A stretch of 64,000 bases of DNA from Candidatus Moduliflexus flocculans (GTDB lineage: Bacteria > Moduliflexota > Moduliflexia > Moduliflexales > Moduliflexaceae). The position numbers were made by a program, and so were the translations under genes. Below, in pieces: positions 8,537-17,085 of the stretch (its first letter is position 1; each line of letters begins with the position of its first letter). The notes under the pieces are model-generated. The model did no database searches and was not told where the DNA came from. It saw nothing but the letters and a program-made list of their open reading frames with translations. The stretch lies in contig DF820455.1 of NCBI GenBank assembly GCA_000739515.1, positions 1,148,640 through 1,212,639 on the forward strand, in the 5' to 3' direction.

Positions 8537-9469
8537 ATGAAACGCATGGTGTTTGTCGTGTGTTGCTGCTATATCGTTTGCAGCGTTCTCTGTGTCAGTC
8601 TCGCAGATTCCGCGCCTTCTCAGCCTCAGAATGGCCGTCAAAACAATCAAAATAAGGGGTCTCGCAATGAAAACAATAGCGGTGGGCCGCCCGGCGAAAA
8701 TAAAGGGAAAGGCTCTGGCAATGAGAATAATAACAGTGGGCCTCCGGGGGAAAATAGAGCGCCAGAGAACGCTCGTGGCGGCGAAAAACCCGGGGGAGGA
8801 AGCGGGTACTTTTACTCGTCCAAAGCCTATCGCCTCAGAGCGATTGAGCGCGATGGCACGCTGCTGTTGGTCTCCGAAACAAAGGGCTACGATTGGACGC
8901 TCAAGCAATATTATGACGTGGTGGAAACGATCACGCTGCTCGGCGTACGTGCGCCGAAATCCGGGGATGTCTGCTATCACGAATATTTTACGCGCGTAGA
9001 ACAACTCGCCGCCGACATCGCACTGGAAATCGAATACGATGACGCGGCGCCCGCGTCAGAAAATCAGAAGGCGCGCCCCGCCTATCTCGTAACCGAAGAC
9101 GGACAATTGATCAACATTCAACTCATCGAGGAAGGGTATGCGGCGTTGCAGCCTGGACGGTATTTGTATTATTCGAAATTTAATGACGCGCAGCAGGAAG
9201 CCCGACAACAGGAACGGGGAATCTGGACGGCTGGAAAGCAATGTACGGCTGTTCCGCTGGCAGCGGTGATGATGCTGAAGCCCGCGGCTACCACAAGCAA
9301 TAAACGCGATTGCAAGATTAAAGGGCTGATCAGTTCTGACGGAAAATTGAAATATTGCCTAAGCCCTGGCGACAAGAATTATAATATGATCAAGATGAGG
9401 GAAACGGAGGGGGAGCGTTGGTTTTGCACGAAAGAAGAGGCGCGTAGCGCCGGATGGGCATGTTATTGA
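8537..9469 (+). CDS. Secreted SNase-like (thermonuclease-fold) protein with C-terminal zinc-finger-like module
   Basis: A 310-residue protein with a strong ribosome site (AAGGAGG 8 nt upstream). Order of parts: signal peptide (residues 1-25, Cys-rich core ending SLADS), a low-complexity Asn/Gly/Pro linker (about 30-90), a staphylococcal-nuclease-like barrel (about 95-232), and a C-terminal module (about 255-310) containing IKGLISSDGKLKYCL and GERWFCTKEEARSAGWACY. That module often ends secreted nuclease-fold proteins. VRAP supplies the first catalytic Arg position and KARPAYLV a possible second, but the usual YGR-x-LAY spacing is changed, so activity is uncertain. It probably acts outside the cytoplasm. 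Monocistronic. Confidence 0.8.
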   Translation: MKRMVFVVCCCYIVCSVLCVSLADSAPSQPQNGRQNNQNKGSRNENNSGGPPGENKGKGSGNENNNSGPPGENRAPENARGGEKPGGGSGYFYSSKAYRLRAIERDGTLLLVSETKGYDWTLKQYYDVVETITLLGVRAPKSGDVCYHEYFTRVEQLAADIALEIEYDDAAPASENQKARPAYLVTEDGQLINIQLIEEGYAALQPGRYLYYSKFNDAQQEARQQERGIWTAGKQCTAVPLAAVMMLKPAATTSNKRDCKIKGLISSDGKLKYCLSPGDKNYNMIKMRETEGERWFCTKEEARSAGWACY

Positions 9470-9516
9470 GCGCCCTCATAATATGATACCAATTGTGTCA
9501 CTGGATCGTCTCTCCC

Positions 9517-9545
9517 GTAGAGATGCCCCGGCGGGGCATCTCTAC
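9517..9545. repeat. 29-nt palindrome GTAGAGATGCCCCG family
   Basis: Arms of 14 bp, GTAGAGATGCCCCG / CGGGGCATCTCTAC, around one G. It lies in the 95-nt gap between the nuclease-like gene and the hybrid kinase, 19 nt before the kinase ATG. There is no T tract, so I call it a dispersed repeat and not a terminator. Confidence 0.75.
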
Positions 9546-9564
9546 ATTATTGGAATAATTTCCC

Positions 9565-12072
9565 ATGTTCAGCGCCTTCTACGCCAATAGCATCCGCAAA
9601 AAGATCGGCTTCAACCTCGTGCTGATCATCACCTGCATCTTGACGCTGTTCGGCGTCTATCGCTATTTTGTCATCCGCTCCGAATCGCTGAAAGAAATTC
9701 ACGACCTCGCCACCATGACCATCAACCGCCTCGCCGAGCATCTCGTAATCCCGATGTGGGATATTGACGCCGATTTAGTGGAAAAAACGATTCTGGCCTA
9801 TATGATGGATAAACGCATCTACGCCATTGTCGTAAAAGACGAGGACGAAATCTTTTTTCAGGGGCGCAAGCGGGACGAGAACTGGCAGATTGTGGACGCG
9901 GAACACGAGATTTCCGGCGACTTTCTGATGCTCAGCAAAGATATTATCAGCGCGGGCGACGAATTCGGGCGCGTGAACCAGGAAAAATTGGGACGTGTTG
10001 AAGTGTATATTACCCCCAAATTCGTCGCCGCCGAGCTGTCGGAGGAAATCGTAAAAACGGTCGTGACGATTCTGATTCTTGACATCGCAGCGTTTATTCT
10101 CGCCTGGTTCGTCACGCGCGACATCACGCGCCCGGTGGCGAAAATCGTGAAGATCGCGGACGCGGTCGCCAATGGCGATTTCAGCAAAGATATTGATCTT
10201 CATCAACCCGATGAAATCGGGCATCTCGCGGATGCGTTCCGCAATATGAAGGCAATGATCGGGCGTGTGCTGGCGGAAATGGATGAACTGATCCAGGAGA
10301 TTCGAGCGGGAAAATTCGACGCGCGCGGCGATGCGACCGGGTTTGCCGGCGACTGGCGCGAATTGGTTATGGGCATCAATACGGTGATTGACGCCTTTGT
10401 TACGCCGATTAACATGGCGGCGGCCTCGCTCGATCTCATTTCAAAAGGGGATATTCCAGATCAAATTACTGAGGAGTATCGCGGCGATTTTAATCAATTG
10501 AAATACAATTTAAATCAACTGATTACCGCGATTCACACAGCAACTGAATTAGCCAAAGCCAAAAAGCAGGCTGAAGCCGAAAACCTGGCGAAGAATGAAT
10601 TTCTTTCCAATATGAGCCATGAGTTGCGCACTCCATTAAACGGCATTTTGGGTTATACGCAAATCTTGCTGCAAAATCAGGAGCTTTCCCCATCTCAGCG
10701 GGATGCGCTGAATATTATTTACCAGAGCGGCAATCATTTACTCACCCTGATTAACGATATTTTAGACCTCTCCAAAGTTGAAGCCGGGAAGTTGGAACTC
10801 CTGCTTTCTGCCTTTGATTTTCAGACGTTTTTAGACGGAATCGTCGGCTTGATCTGGCTAAAAGCGGAGCGCAAGCATATTTTATTTGAATATGAAGCGT
10901 TGACTCCGCTTCCAACAGGAGTGTTGGCGGATGAAAAACGGCTGCGGCAGATTTTGATTAATTTGTTAGATAATGCCGTAAAATTTACGCATCAGGGGCA
11001 GGTGACGCTACGAGTGCAAGCGGAATTGCAGCCCTCAGAGCGATCTTCCCCCGCGTCTCCGTCCTGTTGGGGAGAGGATGCGAAGGGCAATCAATTTTAT
11101 GCCGTTCGTTTCGAAGTGGCTGATACCGGAATCGGCATTCCTGCCGACCAATTGGAGAGCATCTTTTTGCCGTTCGAGCAGTTCGGCGATGCCCGCAGCC
11201 GCAGAGAAGGAAGCGGATTGGGGTTGGCAGTGACGAAACGCTTGGTTGAATTGATGGGAAGCGCCATTCATGTTGAAAGCGTGGTGGGGCAAGGAAGCCG
11301 TTTCTGGTTCGAGGTCAAGCTTCCCGCGCAAACGTTCATTCCGCATGACGAACAGTGGTCTGCTCGGAAAATTGTCGGGTATCGCGGCCCACAATTGACG
11401 GTGTTGGTTGTCGAGGATGATGAAACAAATCGTTCGATGTTGCTGAATGTGCTGAAACCGTTAGGTTTTCATGTCATTGTCGCGGAAAATGGGCAGGAAG
11501 AAGTGACGCAGGCGCGAGCGAGCCGGCCTGATGCGATTGTGACAGATTTAGTGTTGCCAGGCATCAGCGGCGTGGAAGCGGTTCAACAAATTCGGCTATT
11601 GCCAGAATTGCAGCATGTCATTATTATCGGGACATCTGCCAGCGTCTTTGAAAAAGATCAACAACGCATGATTGTGGCTGGTTGTGATGCGTTTATCGCC
11701 AAGCCAATTAACATTCGCCATCTGCTCGATGTGCTTGCGAATCAATTAAATATTGAATGGATTTATGACGAGAAGGACACCGTTTCGTCCGCTGAACAAC
11801 GCGTCGCGAACGCGCCGATCTTTCCGCCTCCGCCGGAAGAATTGGAGACATTATATGACTTGGCGTTAGGCGGTGATATGGATGATATTCTTGAATATGC
11901 CGCCCGGCTCGAACAATATGAGCCATCATTAATGCCGTTTGCCCGAAAATTACGCGAATTCGCCCAGAACTTTCAAGATGAAGACATGCTGCTGTTCGTG
12001 ACGCAGTACAGAACGTCGCCTTCGGGACAAACGAATACAATAAGCGAGAAACCTCACAGATTTTCAGGATGA
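9565..12072 (+). CDS. Hybrid histidine kinase with C-terminal receiver
   Basis: An 835-residue membrane sensor. Order: transmembrane helix (about 12-33), periplasmic sensor (about 34-165), second helix (about 166-187), HAMP linker, HisKA with the phospho-acceptor in MSHELRTPLN (His352), HATPase (N-box INLLDNAVKF, G1 DTGIGIP, G2 GSGLGLAV), and receiver (VLVVEDDE... with acceptor Asp661 in VTDLVLPG and the KP pair). The last ~90 residues resemble the short helical tails that often end such kinases. An odd Ser/Pro-rich stretch at about 489-509 (PSERSSPASPSCWGED) interrupts the HATPase beta hairpin and reads like an inserted repeat. The final codons and stop lie in a degenerate 33-nt palindrome. 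No partner regulator is adjacent. Confidence 0.92.
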   Translation: MFSAFYANSIRKKIGFNLVLIITCILTLFGVYRYFVIRSESLKEIHDLATMTINRLAEHLVIPMWDIDADLVEKTILAYMMDKRIYAIVVKDEDEIFFQGRKRDENWQIVDAEHEISGDFLMLSKDIISAGDEFGRVNQEKLGRVEVYITPKFVAAELSEEIVKTVVTILILDIAAFILAWFVTRDITRPVAKIVKIADAVANGDFSKDIDLHQPDEIGHLADAFRNMKAMIGRVLAEMDELIQEIRAGKFDARGDATGFAGDWRELVMGINTVIDAFVTPINMAAASLDLISKGDIPDQITEEYRGDFNQLKYNLNQLITAIHTATELAKAKKQAEAENLAKNEFLSNMSHELRTPLNGILGYTQILLQNQELSPSQRDALNIIYQSGNHLLTLINDILDLSKVEAGKLELLLSAFDFQTFLDGIVGLIWLKAERKHILFEYEALTPLPTGVLADEKRLRQILINLLDNAVKFTHQGQVTLRVQAELQPSERSSPASPSCWGEDAKGNQFYAVRFEVADTGIGIPADQLESIFLPFEQFGDARSRREGSGLGLAVTKRLVELMGSAIHVESVVGQGSRFWFEVKLPAQTFIPHDEQWSARKIVGYRGPQLTVLVVEDDETNRSMLLNVLKPLGFHVIVAENGQEEVTQARASRPDAIVTDLVLPGISGVEAVQQIRLLPELQHVIIIGTSASVFEKDQQRMIVAGCDAFIAKPINIRHLLDVLANQLNIEWIYDEKDTVSSAEQRVANAPIFPPPPEELETLYDLALGGDMDDILEYAARLEQYEPSLMPFARKLREFAQNFQDEDMLLFVTQYRTSPSGQTNTISEKPHRFSG
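11029..11090. repeat. Probable repeat insertion inside the hybrid kinase gene
   Basis: Sequence GCCCTCAGAGCGATCTTCCC...TTGGGGAGAGGATGCGAAGGG resembles the CCCTCTCC...GGGGAGAGG repeat family found at 26314 and 37806. It is in frame and adds about 20 residues to the HATPase domain between a beta strand and the G1 box. Confidence 0.4.
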
Positions 12073-12083
12073 GTGAGGCTTCT
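12047..12083. repeat. Degenerate copy of the 33-nt palindrome at the kinase 3' end
   Basis: GAAACCTCACAGATTTTCAGGATGAGTGAGGCTTC keeps the ACCTCACAG left arm and a GTGAGG right arm but has lost symmetry. The kinase TGA stop (12070-12072) lies inside it. It separates convergent genes. Confidence 0.55.
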
Positions 12084-12110
12084 GTTCTCTGGCTCAGCGG
12101 TCAGAATCCC

Positions 12111-13088
12111 TTACTCCACATTGGTATAGGCTTTCAAATATTGCGCCCGCACATAGGTCTCCGGGCGTGGGCTGTTGATGTGATTGAGATTTCCGCAAAA
12201 TTCATCAAGCGTGGCGAAATTTTTATCTTCCATCCACTCTTCGAGGCCGTTCAGCAGTTCCTGAATTTTTCCCAACCCTTTTGCGTATAACGCTGACGCA
12301 ACCTGCACAGCGACTGCTCCGGCCAGGAGTTGTTTGGCGACGCCAAGCGAATCGCGGATGCCGCCGCTGGCGACTAAATCAACGTCAAGCTGCCCGGACA
12401 ACAAGCCGATCCAGCCTAATGAGCGGCCAAATCCGGCGGGATCGTTAAATGATGGCGTCATCGTTGTTTGCAACGAGGAAATATCAATATCGGGCTGGAC
12501 AAAACGGTTGAACAACACTAAGCCATCCACACCTGCGCGTTCGAGCCGCAAGGCGAAATTGCCAAAGGAGGTGAACATCGGCGATAATTTTAAGGCAACC
12601 GGAATGCTGATCTGGGCTTTGACCGCTTTGAGAATATCAACATACACCGCTTCAATGTCTGCCGCGCTTTTCGTAAAATCGGCGGGCATGACAAAAATAT
12701 TCATTTCAAGGGCGTCTGCGCCAGCCTCTTGAATCTTTTTCGCGTAATCCATCCACCATTTTGATGTATAGCAATTGACACTGGCCAGCACGGGAATGGA
12801 GACGGCTTGTTTCGCTTTGGCAATTGCTTCAGTATAGGCGTCAGCGCCGTAACGCATGTCAATGTCGGCTCGAAGATATTCCAACGCTTCGGGATGCATG
12901 GCAAGCGATTGCTCCAATTCCGCGTCTTGCTCGCGAATTTGCTCTTCGAACAGCGATTTCATGACAACCGCGCCGGCATTCGCGTCTTCACAGGCTTTGA
13001 TCTGATCGACCGTTCTGGTTAATCCGCAACTCCCCGCAATAATCGGGTTTTTTAACGTTAATCCCATATATGAAGTGGAAAGATTCAT
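12111..13088 (-). CDS. Dihydroorotate dehydrogenase-like flavoprotein
   Basis: A 325-residue TIM-barrel protein of the DHOD/PreA superfamily. It opens with LSTSYMGLTLKNPIIAGSCG (the KNPI-x-x-A start of DHODs), and has ALKLSPMF (the flavin-contacting Lys strand) and VASGGIRDSLGVAKQLLAG (the phosphate-binding SGGI loop). The NxSCPN loop that carries the catalytic Cys in class 1 enzymes is replaced by EMNIFVMPAD, with no Cys. It is therefore probably the DHOD-like paralogue group and not the pyrimidine-pathway enzyme, and no pyr genes are nearby. The ATG at 13088 is preceded by GGAG (revcomp of CTCC), a good ribosome site. Cytoplasmic. Substrate unknown. Confidence 0.85.
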   Translation of the reverse strand: MNLSTSYMGLTLKNPIIAGSCGLTRTVDQIKACEDANAGAVVMKSLFEEQIREQDAELEQSLAMHPEALEYLRADIDMRYGADAYTEAIAKAKQAVSIPVLASVNCYTSKWWMDYAKKIQEAGADALEMNIFVMPADFTKSAADIEAVYVDILKAVKAQISIPVALKLSPMFTSFGNFALRLERAGVDGLVLFNRFVQPDIDISSLQTTMTPSFNDPAGFGRSLGWIGLLSGQLDVDLVASGGIRDSLGVAKQLLAGAVAVQVASALYAKGLGKIQELLNGLEEWMEDKNFATLDEFCGNLNHINSPRPETYVRAQYLKAYTNVE

Positions 13089-13178
13089 CGTCGCTCCTCC
13101 ATGTTTCAGGGATCGCCGCCATCCTGCAAGCGATTCCAGGTGTTGTTAATGACGCGCGCGCTCAATCCTCGCGTATTT

Positions 13179-14276
13179 TCATAGTTGTCGTTCTTTGGCA
13201 GAAGATGTCAATAAAAAAGTTGATGAATGCGATACAGATTCACGCAGCAACGTTTCTGCCGCCTCCAGAACCTCATCAACGCGAATACGGGTCATGCAGG
13301 CATGCGTGTCGCGAATTTTGCAACGGCCTTTACCGGTATGCGTGCAGGGGCGGCAGGGGAGCGGCGCGGAAATGACTTTCGCGGGCGTTCGGTATGGATA
13401 AAAGCCGAATTCTTCAACGGTTGGGCCGAAGATCGCGACGACCGGACGTTGCATGGCGGCGGCGATATGTACCGTGCCGGTATCGTTTCCAATGAAGATG
13501 GCGCAGCGTTTCAGCGCGGCGGCGGCGGCCAATAACGAGACGCGACCACACAACACGATGGCGCGATTCGACAACTGCTGCGCGATACGTTCGGCATTCT
13601 CGCGATCTCCAGGGCCGCCGAAGAGAACAATTCGCGTCTGATGCTGGTCAACCAAGCGCTGCCCTAAGGCGATAAAGTTTTCAATCGGCCATTGTTTTAA
13701 CGGGTGCGCCGCAATTGCGCCGAAACCAACGACAGGCTCGCCATCGCGCAGACCTTCTGCGGCGAAGAGCTTAGCAACATGCGCTTCATTCTGCTCGGTT
13801 GGAAAGAGTTCTAAGCCCGTCCCATCATTCTGAACGCCAAAACGCGCCAACGGCGCGAGATAACGTTCCGGCACGGGGACAATGCGGCGATATCGGTTGA
13901 TTTTCGCCTGTACGAGCAATGTTCTCGCCAGAATCTGTTTCGAATAACCGATCTGCGTTGATGGTTGTGCTAAAAGGCGCAATATTCGGCTGCGCAAATT
14001 GCCATGCAAATCCACGCAGAGATCGTAACGAATCTGCCGAAGTTCGCGGCCTAATTGCAGCAATCCGTTGAAACCGTTGCGGGAGTCGTAGCGAAAAACC
14101 TGATGCAGCGCCGGATGTGTTTCGACTAATTCAGCGTATTGCTGCTTCGTCACCATATCAATCCGCGCGTCGGGAAAGCGCTTGCGCAAGGCGCGAAACG
14201 TCGGCGTGGTCAAAACAATGTCGCCAATCGAACTGAAGCGAATGACAAGAATGCGTTGAATCTGTTCAGGTTGCAT
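13179..14276 (-). CDS. Glycosyltransferase family 9 (heptosyltransferase-like)
   Basis: A 365-residue protein when started at the ATG of MQPEQIQRIL (14276). In-frame starts at 14303 (TTG) and 14285 are possible but add residues before the family's usual N-terminus. Diagnostic features are ILVIRFSSIGDIVLTTP at the N-terminus (heptosyltransferase I/II opening), DLCVDLHGNLRSRIL in the first Rossmann half, and in the second half VGFGAIAAHPLKQWP and FIGNDTGTVHIAAAM (the donor-binding D-x-G-x-x-H-x-A motif). It would transfer a heptose or similar sugar from a nucleotide donor to the LPS core at the inner face of the inner membrane. It is divergent from lptF, consistent with envelope biogenesis. Confidence 0.88.
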   Translation of the reverse strand: MQPEQIQRILVIRFSSIGDIVLTTPTFRALRKRFPDARIDMVTKQQYAELVETHPALHQVFRYDSRNGFNGLLQLGRELRQIRYDLCVDLHGNLRSRILRLLAQPSTQIGYSKQILARTLLVQAKINRYRRIVPVPERYLAPLARFGVQNDGTGLELFPTEQNEAHVAKLFAAEGLRDGEPVVGFGAIAAHPLKQWPIENFIALGQRLVDQHQTRIVLFGGPGDRENAERIAQQLSNRAIVLCGRVSLLAAAAALKRCAIFIGNDTGTVHIAAAMQRPVVAIFGPTVEEFGFYPYRTPAKVISAPLPCRPCTHTGKGRCKIRDTHACMTRIRVDEVLEAAETLLRESVSHSSTFLLTSSAKERQL

Positions 14277-14416
14277 GCCCGCCATATCTCGGCACATCCG
14301 CAAAAACCGTCAAATAAAAAATACGGGGATTTATTTTGCCACAGATTCGCGCAGATTCTTGAACACGCAGGCGTGAATCTGTAAAATCTGTATTCTCGCC
14401 TTGCGCCGTGAAGAAC

Positions 14417-14467
14417 AGAGCGAGACGCCAAATCTCGATTTGAGAGCGCAATCAGGATTGCGTGCTC
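14417..14467. repeat. Two-hairpin repeat related to the element at 8275
   Basis: Contains hairpins CAAATC-TC-GATTTG and CGCAATC-AG-GATTGCG followed by TGCTCCT, within AGAGCGAG...GCTCCT. It lies in the 300-nt divergent gap between the glycosyltransferase and lptF. Nothing else recognisable is in 14304-14578. Confidence 0.6.
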
Positions 14468-14578
14468 CTTGTTGAGGTTGAATGGTGATGGAGAATGGCA
14501 TCATCTGAGGCAGATGCTGTTGTGCATTATTCTGTTTTTGCTTGACTAAATTTTGCCGTATAGCCAGAACGGAATGCC

Positions 14579-15820
14579 ATGAAGCTACGATTTAAAAAGA
14601 CGCTTACCAAATACCTGCTTTTAGAACTTATCAGCCCGTTTGCAATCGGCCTCTTGATTTTTACATTCGTGCTGTTCATGCAGCAAGTGCTCCGACTGCT
14701 CGAATTAGTCATCAATAAAGGCGTCGGTGCGCAAGTCGTCTTGCGCATGATCGTGTATATCATGCCGTCATTCCTCGTGATGACGATTCCAATGGCCGTG
14801 TTAGTGGCGACGCTTTCAGCGTTTGGCCGCCTTTCGACGGATAGCGAAATCACGGCGATGAAGGCGTCAGGCATAAGCTTATATACGCTGTGCGTGCCAG
14901 TGTTGATTTTTGCGGCGGGCGCGACAGCGATGACCTTTTTCTTTTATGCCAAAGCGCTCCCCTGGGGGAATCGTAATTTTCGCTTAGTGTTATATGAGTT
15001 AGCCCGCACAAAAGCAGCAGTCGCCCTCAAAGATAAGGTTTTCGATACCTCCTATCCCGGCCTGGTGATTTACATTGATGATATTGACGCTCAGGAGGTC
15101 TTTCACGGCGTGATGCTTGCTGACACTCGCGATAACAACAATCAGCAGGTGATTTTTGCCGAAACCGGGCGCTTGATTTCCGACGAAAAGCAGTTGCGCG
15201 TTATTCTACGCTTAGAAAATGGCGCAAGCCATCCCAAAAACGTTCCAAACCCGCTGAAATACCAGATTGTCGAATTTCCGACCCTCGATATCCTCCTGAG
15301 TTTTCAAAACAATGCTGATAACTCGCCGCTGAATATCGAGCCGACTGACCGCGACATGACGATTTCTGAATTAGCGCAACAATATGTTATCGTCAAGCAA
15401 CAAGTCGCCGGGCAGATTGTCAAGCCTGACGCAAGAACGCCAGCAGATGCCGCGCCCTGGTATGAGAATTGGCGGCGAAACACCAAACTACTCGGCGGAT
15501 TGCTGCTCGATAGTTTCTGGCCTCAGCACGAACAAGCCAGCGATTATCTCGTGGAGATTCACAAGCGTTTTTCCTTTCCTGCGGCCTGCCTTGTGTTTGG
15601 TATCATCGCCACGCCGTTAGGCATCCAATCTAAGCGCTCCGGCAAGTCAGGAGGGTTTGCCATGAGCCTGTTCCTGCTGCTGATTTATTATATTTTTATC
15701 GTTGCTGGCGAAAGCCTCGGAGATAATGGACGCCTTCCCGCGATTCTCGCGGTCTGGACGCCCAATTTCTTGTTAGGCGTCACTGGCGCGGTTCTTTTGG
15801 TTCGGGTAGCCAAACGATGA
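14579..15820 (+). CDS. lptF: LPS export permease LptF
   Basis: A 413-residue inner-membrane permease of the YjgP/YjgQ family. The N-terminal half begins KYLLLELISPFAIGLLIFTFVLFM with further helices to about residue 125. A large periplasmic beta-jellyroll domain (about 130-330) follows, then three C-terminal helices ending at about 410. With LptG it forms the LptB2FG ABC transporter that extracts lipopolysaccharide from the inner membrane and passes it to LptC/LptA. GGAA lies 7 nt before the ATG. The stop overlaps the lptG start by 4 nt. It is somewhat longer than the ~366 residues in E. coli; the extra length lies in the periplasmic part and its linker. Assignment as F and not G follows gene order. 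Confidence 0.88.
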   Translation: MKLRFKKTLTKYLLLELISPFAIGLLIFTFVLFMQQVLRLLELVINKGVGAQVVLRMIVYIMPSFLVMTIPMAVLVATLSAFGRLSTDSEITAMKASGISLYTLCVPVLIFAAGATAMTFFFYAKALPWGNRNFRLVLYELARTKAAVALKDKVFDTSYPGLVIYIDDIDAQEVFHGVMLADTRDNNNQQVIFAETGRLISDEKQLRVILRLENGASHPKNVPNPLKYQIVEFPTLDILLSFQNNADNSPLNIEPTDRDMTISELAQQYVIVKQQVAGQIVKPDARTPADAAPWYENWRRNTKLLGGLLLDSFWPQHEQASDYLVEIHKRFSFPAACLVFGIIATPLGIQSKRSGKSGGFAMSLFLLLIYYIFIVAGESLGDNGRLPAILAVWTPNFLLGVTGAVLLVRVAKR

Positions 15821-17016
15821 AACTCACTGATCGATACATTGCCCAGGAATTCACGCGCACGCTTGTGTTAGGAGTTGCGGCGTTGGTTTTAGTCGGAACA
15901 GTCGTCGCGATTTTCGAGCGCGTGAATGTGATTGATAAATACGATCCGCCGATGGGGGTCGTTGTGGGATATTTTCTCTGCCGGATCCCTCAGGATTTGG
16001 TGTTGGTGATTCCCATTTCGATGTTGCTCACCACGCTCCTCGTCACTGGCGCGTTTTCGCGCAACAGTGAGATTATTGCGATGTTGGCCGGCGGGATCAG
16101 CGTCTATCGCATTCTCGTGCCGTTGCTGATTATCGGCATGATCGTAAGCGGCGTCGTCCTGGCGCTAAATGAGTTTGTCGTTCCGGTCACCAACAGGATG
16201 GCTGAGGAATTTAACAGAATTATACGGAAAAAGCCGGATCGCGGCACGATGGCGAAAATTCAAATCTGGTTTCGGGGACAGGAACGTCAGGCGCAATTGA
16301 AGGAAGACCGCATTTATTATTTCAATGCGCTGATTCCGAAAGACAACGAGATTCAGGGCATCACAATCTTCGAATTGAATGACCACTTCGTCCCAATACG
16401 CCGCCTCGACGCACAACGGGCGGTGTACACTCCGGCAAGCCCTGAAGAAAATCTTGCTGCCCGCCGAAAATGGCTGCCGAAAATTTTGAATCGCTTTGGC
16501 GGAGAAGAAACGGACTCTGTTCCAGTTCAACAGGGCGTGTGGACATTGTATGAAGGAAGCATGCGGAATGTCGGCGATCCGTCAAATCGGAATATTGTCA
16601 CGTTTCATGAACGTTCCGATTATAAAATTCTGCATACATTCCAGGATTTCCGGCGCGACACCAAAGACCCGGAAGATATGAATTATCGCGAACTCAAGGA
16701 GTATATCGGCACGTTGCTTGCGTCCGGCTATGACGTGTCGGAATATGTGGTAGATTTGCGTGCCAAATTTTCCTACCCGTTCGTCAGTTTTGTCATGGTG
16801 ATTATCGGTTTTCCGTTTGCCCTCAAGTCTCCTCGCAGCGGCGCGGCAATGGGAGTGGGCATCAGCATTTTCATCGGCTTGACCTACTGGATTCTCCTGC
16901 AACTTGGCATTGCCTTAGGGCACGCCGGGATTCTGCCGCCGACGCTCGCCGTTTGGATCGGCAATATCATGTTCGCGTCAGCCGGGCTGTACCTGATTTT
17001 AAGCACCAGAACATAA
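15817..17016 (+). CDS. lptG: LPS export permease LptG
   Basis: A 399-residue partner permease. MKLTDRYIAQEFTRTLVLGVAALVLVGTVVAIFE is the typical first helix, SEIIAMLAGGISVYRI is the coupling-helix region seen in LptF/LptG, a periplasmic beta domain spans about 130-300, and helices near the C-terminus include FSYPFVSFVMVIIGFPFAL. It starts at the ATGA overlap with lptF, so translation is coupled. Cytoplasmic LptB and the Lpt bridge proteins are not in this window. Confidence 0.9.
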   Translation: MKLTDRYIAQEFTRTLVLGVAALVLVGTVVAIFERVNVIDKYDPPMGVVVGYFLCRIPQDLVLVIPISMLLTTLLVTGAFSRNSEIIAMLAGGISVYRILVPLLIIGMIVSGVVLALNEFVVPVTNRMAEEFNRIIRKKPDRGTMAKIQIWFRGQERQAQLKEDRIYYFNALIPKDNEIQGITIFELNDHFVPIRRLDAQRAVYTPASPEENLAARRKWLPKILNRFGGEETDSVPVQQGVWTLYEGSMRNVGDPSNRNIVTFHERSDYKILHTFQDFRRDTKDPEDMNYRELKEYIGTLLASGYDVSEYVVDLRAKFSYPFVSFVMVIIGFPFALKSPRSGAAMGVGISIFIGLTYWILLQLGIALGHAGILPPTLAVWIGNIMFASAGLYLILSTRT

Positions 17017-17018
17017 CC

Positions 17019-17085
17019 ACAGGGATATGTGTAAGAAAGGATCATCCTTCGTAATGACCATCCTTTCTCTTACACATATCCCTGT
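17019..17085. terminator. Long inverted repeat between convergent genes
   Basis: Arms ACAGGGATATGTGTAAG-AAAGGAT and ATCCTTTCTCTTACACATATCCCTGT pair over ~24 bp with one 2-nt bulge and a 17-nt loop. It starts 3 nt after the lptG stop and includes the last codons (LQGYV) of the opposing gene. Position suggests a bidirectional transcription stop or anti-read-through structure; there is no U tract, so this is inference. Confidence 0.55.
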
